Below are positions 5,780 through 6,256 of a stretch of 6,256 bases of DNA, in pieces; within the stretch, counting starts at the first letter, position 1, and each line of letters starts with the position of its first letter. This stretch comes from Ignavibacteria bacterium. Lineage in GTDB: Bacteria > Bacteroidota > Ignavibacteria > Tepidaquicellales > OLB5. The stretch spans positions 1 through 6,256 of the forward strand of contig JAUQWT010000395.1 in the NCBI GenBank assembly GCA_030835005.1, read 5' to 3'. The translations under genes and the position numbers were made by a program. Below the pieces are notes generated by a model. The model worked only from the letters and a program-made list of their open reading frames with translations. It searched no databases and was not told where the DNA came from.

Positions 5780-6256
5780 ATGGCAATCAAGAATCTGGTA
5801 TTGTTATCACACCCGCTGGTCAAAAGCTATATCACAAAAATTCGGGATAAAAATACCTCTTATTTCGAGTTCCGCCAGTATGTTGATAAGCTTTCAATGC
5901 TTCTTGCCTATGAAGCCGGAAAAGAACTTACTCTTATTCCCAGAAAGATCAAAACACCGCTATCAAACTTTGCAGGCTCGCAGATAAAGGGCGAGATAGT
6001 CCTTATGCCTATTTTGAGGGCAGGACTTGGTTTAATGAACGGCTTCGCACAGATTTTCCCCGAAGCAAGGATAAGCCACCTTGGCGTTTACCGCAATGAA
6101 GTAACACTTCAGCCTATTCGCTATTATTTCAAATTCCCAAGGCTTAAAGACAGGAAAAACTCCATAGTATATATATTAGACCCCATGCTTGCAACTGGCG
6201 GCAGCATGTGCTCGGCGATTGATGAAGCTAAAAAAACCGGAATCGGAAAAATCGTT
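5780..6256 (+). CDS. upp: Uracil phosphoribosyltransferase, 3' end missing
   Basis: The first 159 residues are present of an expected 205 to 215; the frame is open to the right edge. The enzyme converts uracil and PRPP to UMP and pyrophosphate in the cytoplasm, the main uracil salvage step. Diagnostic stretches are HPLVKSY (11-17), MPILRAGLGL (76-85) with Arg80, the GVYRNE segment (102-107), and the PRPP-binding loop ILDPMLATGGS (132-142), which is nearly invariant in Upp proteins. The uracil-binding C-terminal segment lies beyond the window. The start ATG follows the lipoprotein stop by 13 bases with no Shine-Dalgarno between them, so expression from the upstream promoter is likely unless an internal promoter lies in the lipoprotein gene. 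PyrR can be excluded because its sequence differs around the PRPP loop. Confidence 0.96.
   Translation, partial: MAIKNLVLLSHPLVKSYITKIRDKNTSYFEFRQYVDKLSMLLAYEAGKELTLIPRKIKTPLSNFAGSQIKGEIVLMPILRAGLGLMNGFAQIFPEARISHLGVYRNEVTLQPIRYYFKFPRLKDRKNSIVYILDPMLATGGSMCSAIDEAKKTGIGKIV

Overview
This AT-rich bacterial window carries seven genes, of which two (one at each edge) are cut by the window boundary. It looks like a member of the Bacteroidota/Ignavibacteriota side of the FCB group. The reasons are the form of the copper ATPase N-terminus (zinc-ribbon-like cysteine cluster plus HMA domain), the tightly joined ccoI-ccoS pair, two small lipoproteins of a kind common there, and start codons that mostly lack a Shine-Dalgarno sequence. 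This placement is an inference from gene style, not a phylogenetic test.

Region 1 to 3279 (minus strand) is one transcription unit read right to left. It runs ccoI (copper-transporting P-type ATPase), then ccoS (small cbb3 oxidase maturation protein, ATGA overlap with ccoI), then a PLP-dependent Cys/Met-metabolism enzyme that starts inside the end of ccoS and runs off the left edge. CcoI and CcoS are both needed to build the copper-haem cbb3-type cytochrome oxidase used at low oxygen. The oxidase structural genes are not in the window. The third gene belongs to sulfur amino acid metabolism, and its overlap with ccoS suggests co-expression.

Region 3280 to 3469 is a 190-base divergent control region. 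It holds an FNR/FixK-like dyad, a perfect 8+4+8 base palindrome in front of ccoI, and a plausible promoter for the plus-strand gene. FNR-type control would fit an oxygen-dependent oxidase assembly unit.

Region 3470 to 4546 holds a small predicted lipoprotein on plus, ending 12 bases from the convergent end of an aquaporin Z gene on minus. No terminator hairpin is visible between them.

Region 4547 to 4746 is a second divergent intergenic stretch (200 bases) with candidate promoters for aqpZ (minus) and for the next gene (plus). Region 4747 to 6256 (plus) holds a 339-residue predicted lipoprotein of unknown function, followed after 13 bases by upp (uracil phosphoribosyltransferase, pyrimidine salvage), cut off at the right edge.

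No mobile element, CRISPR array, tRNA or rRNA was seen. The window looks like ordinary core-genome sequence. The points most worth a second look are the control region in front of ccoI and the overlap of the PLP enzyme gene with ccoS.
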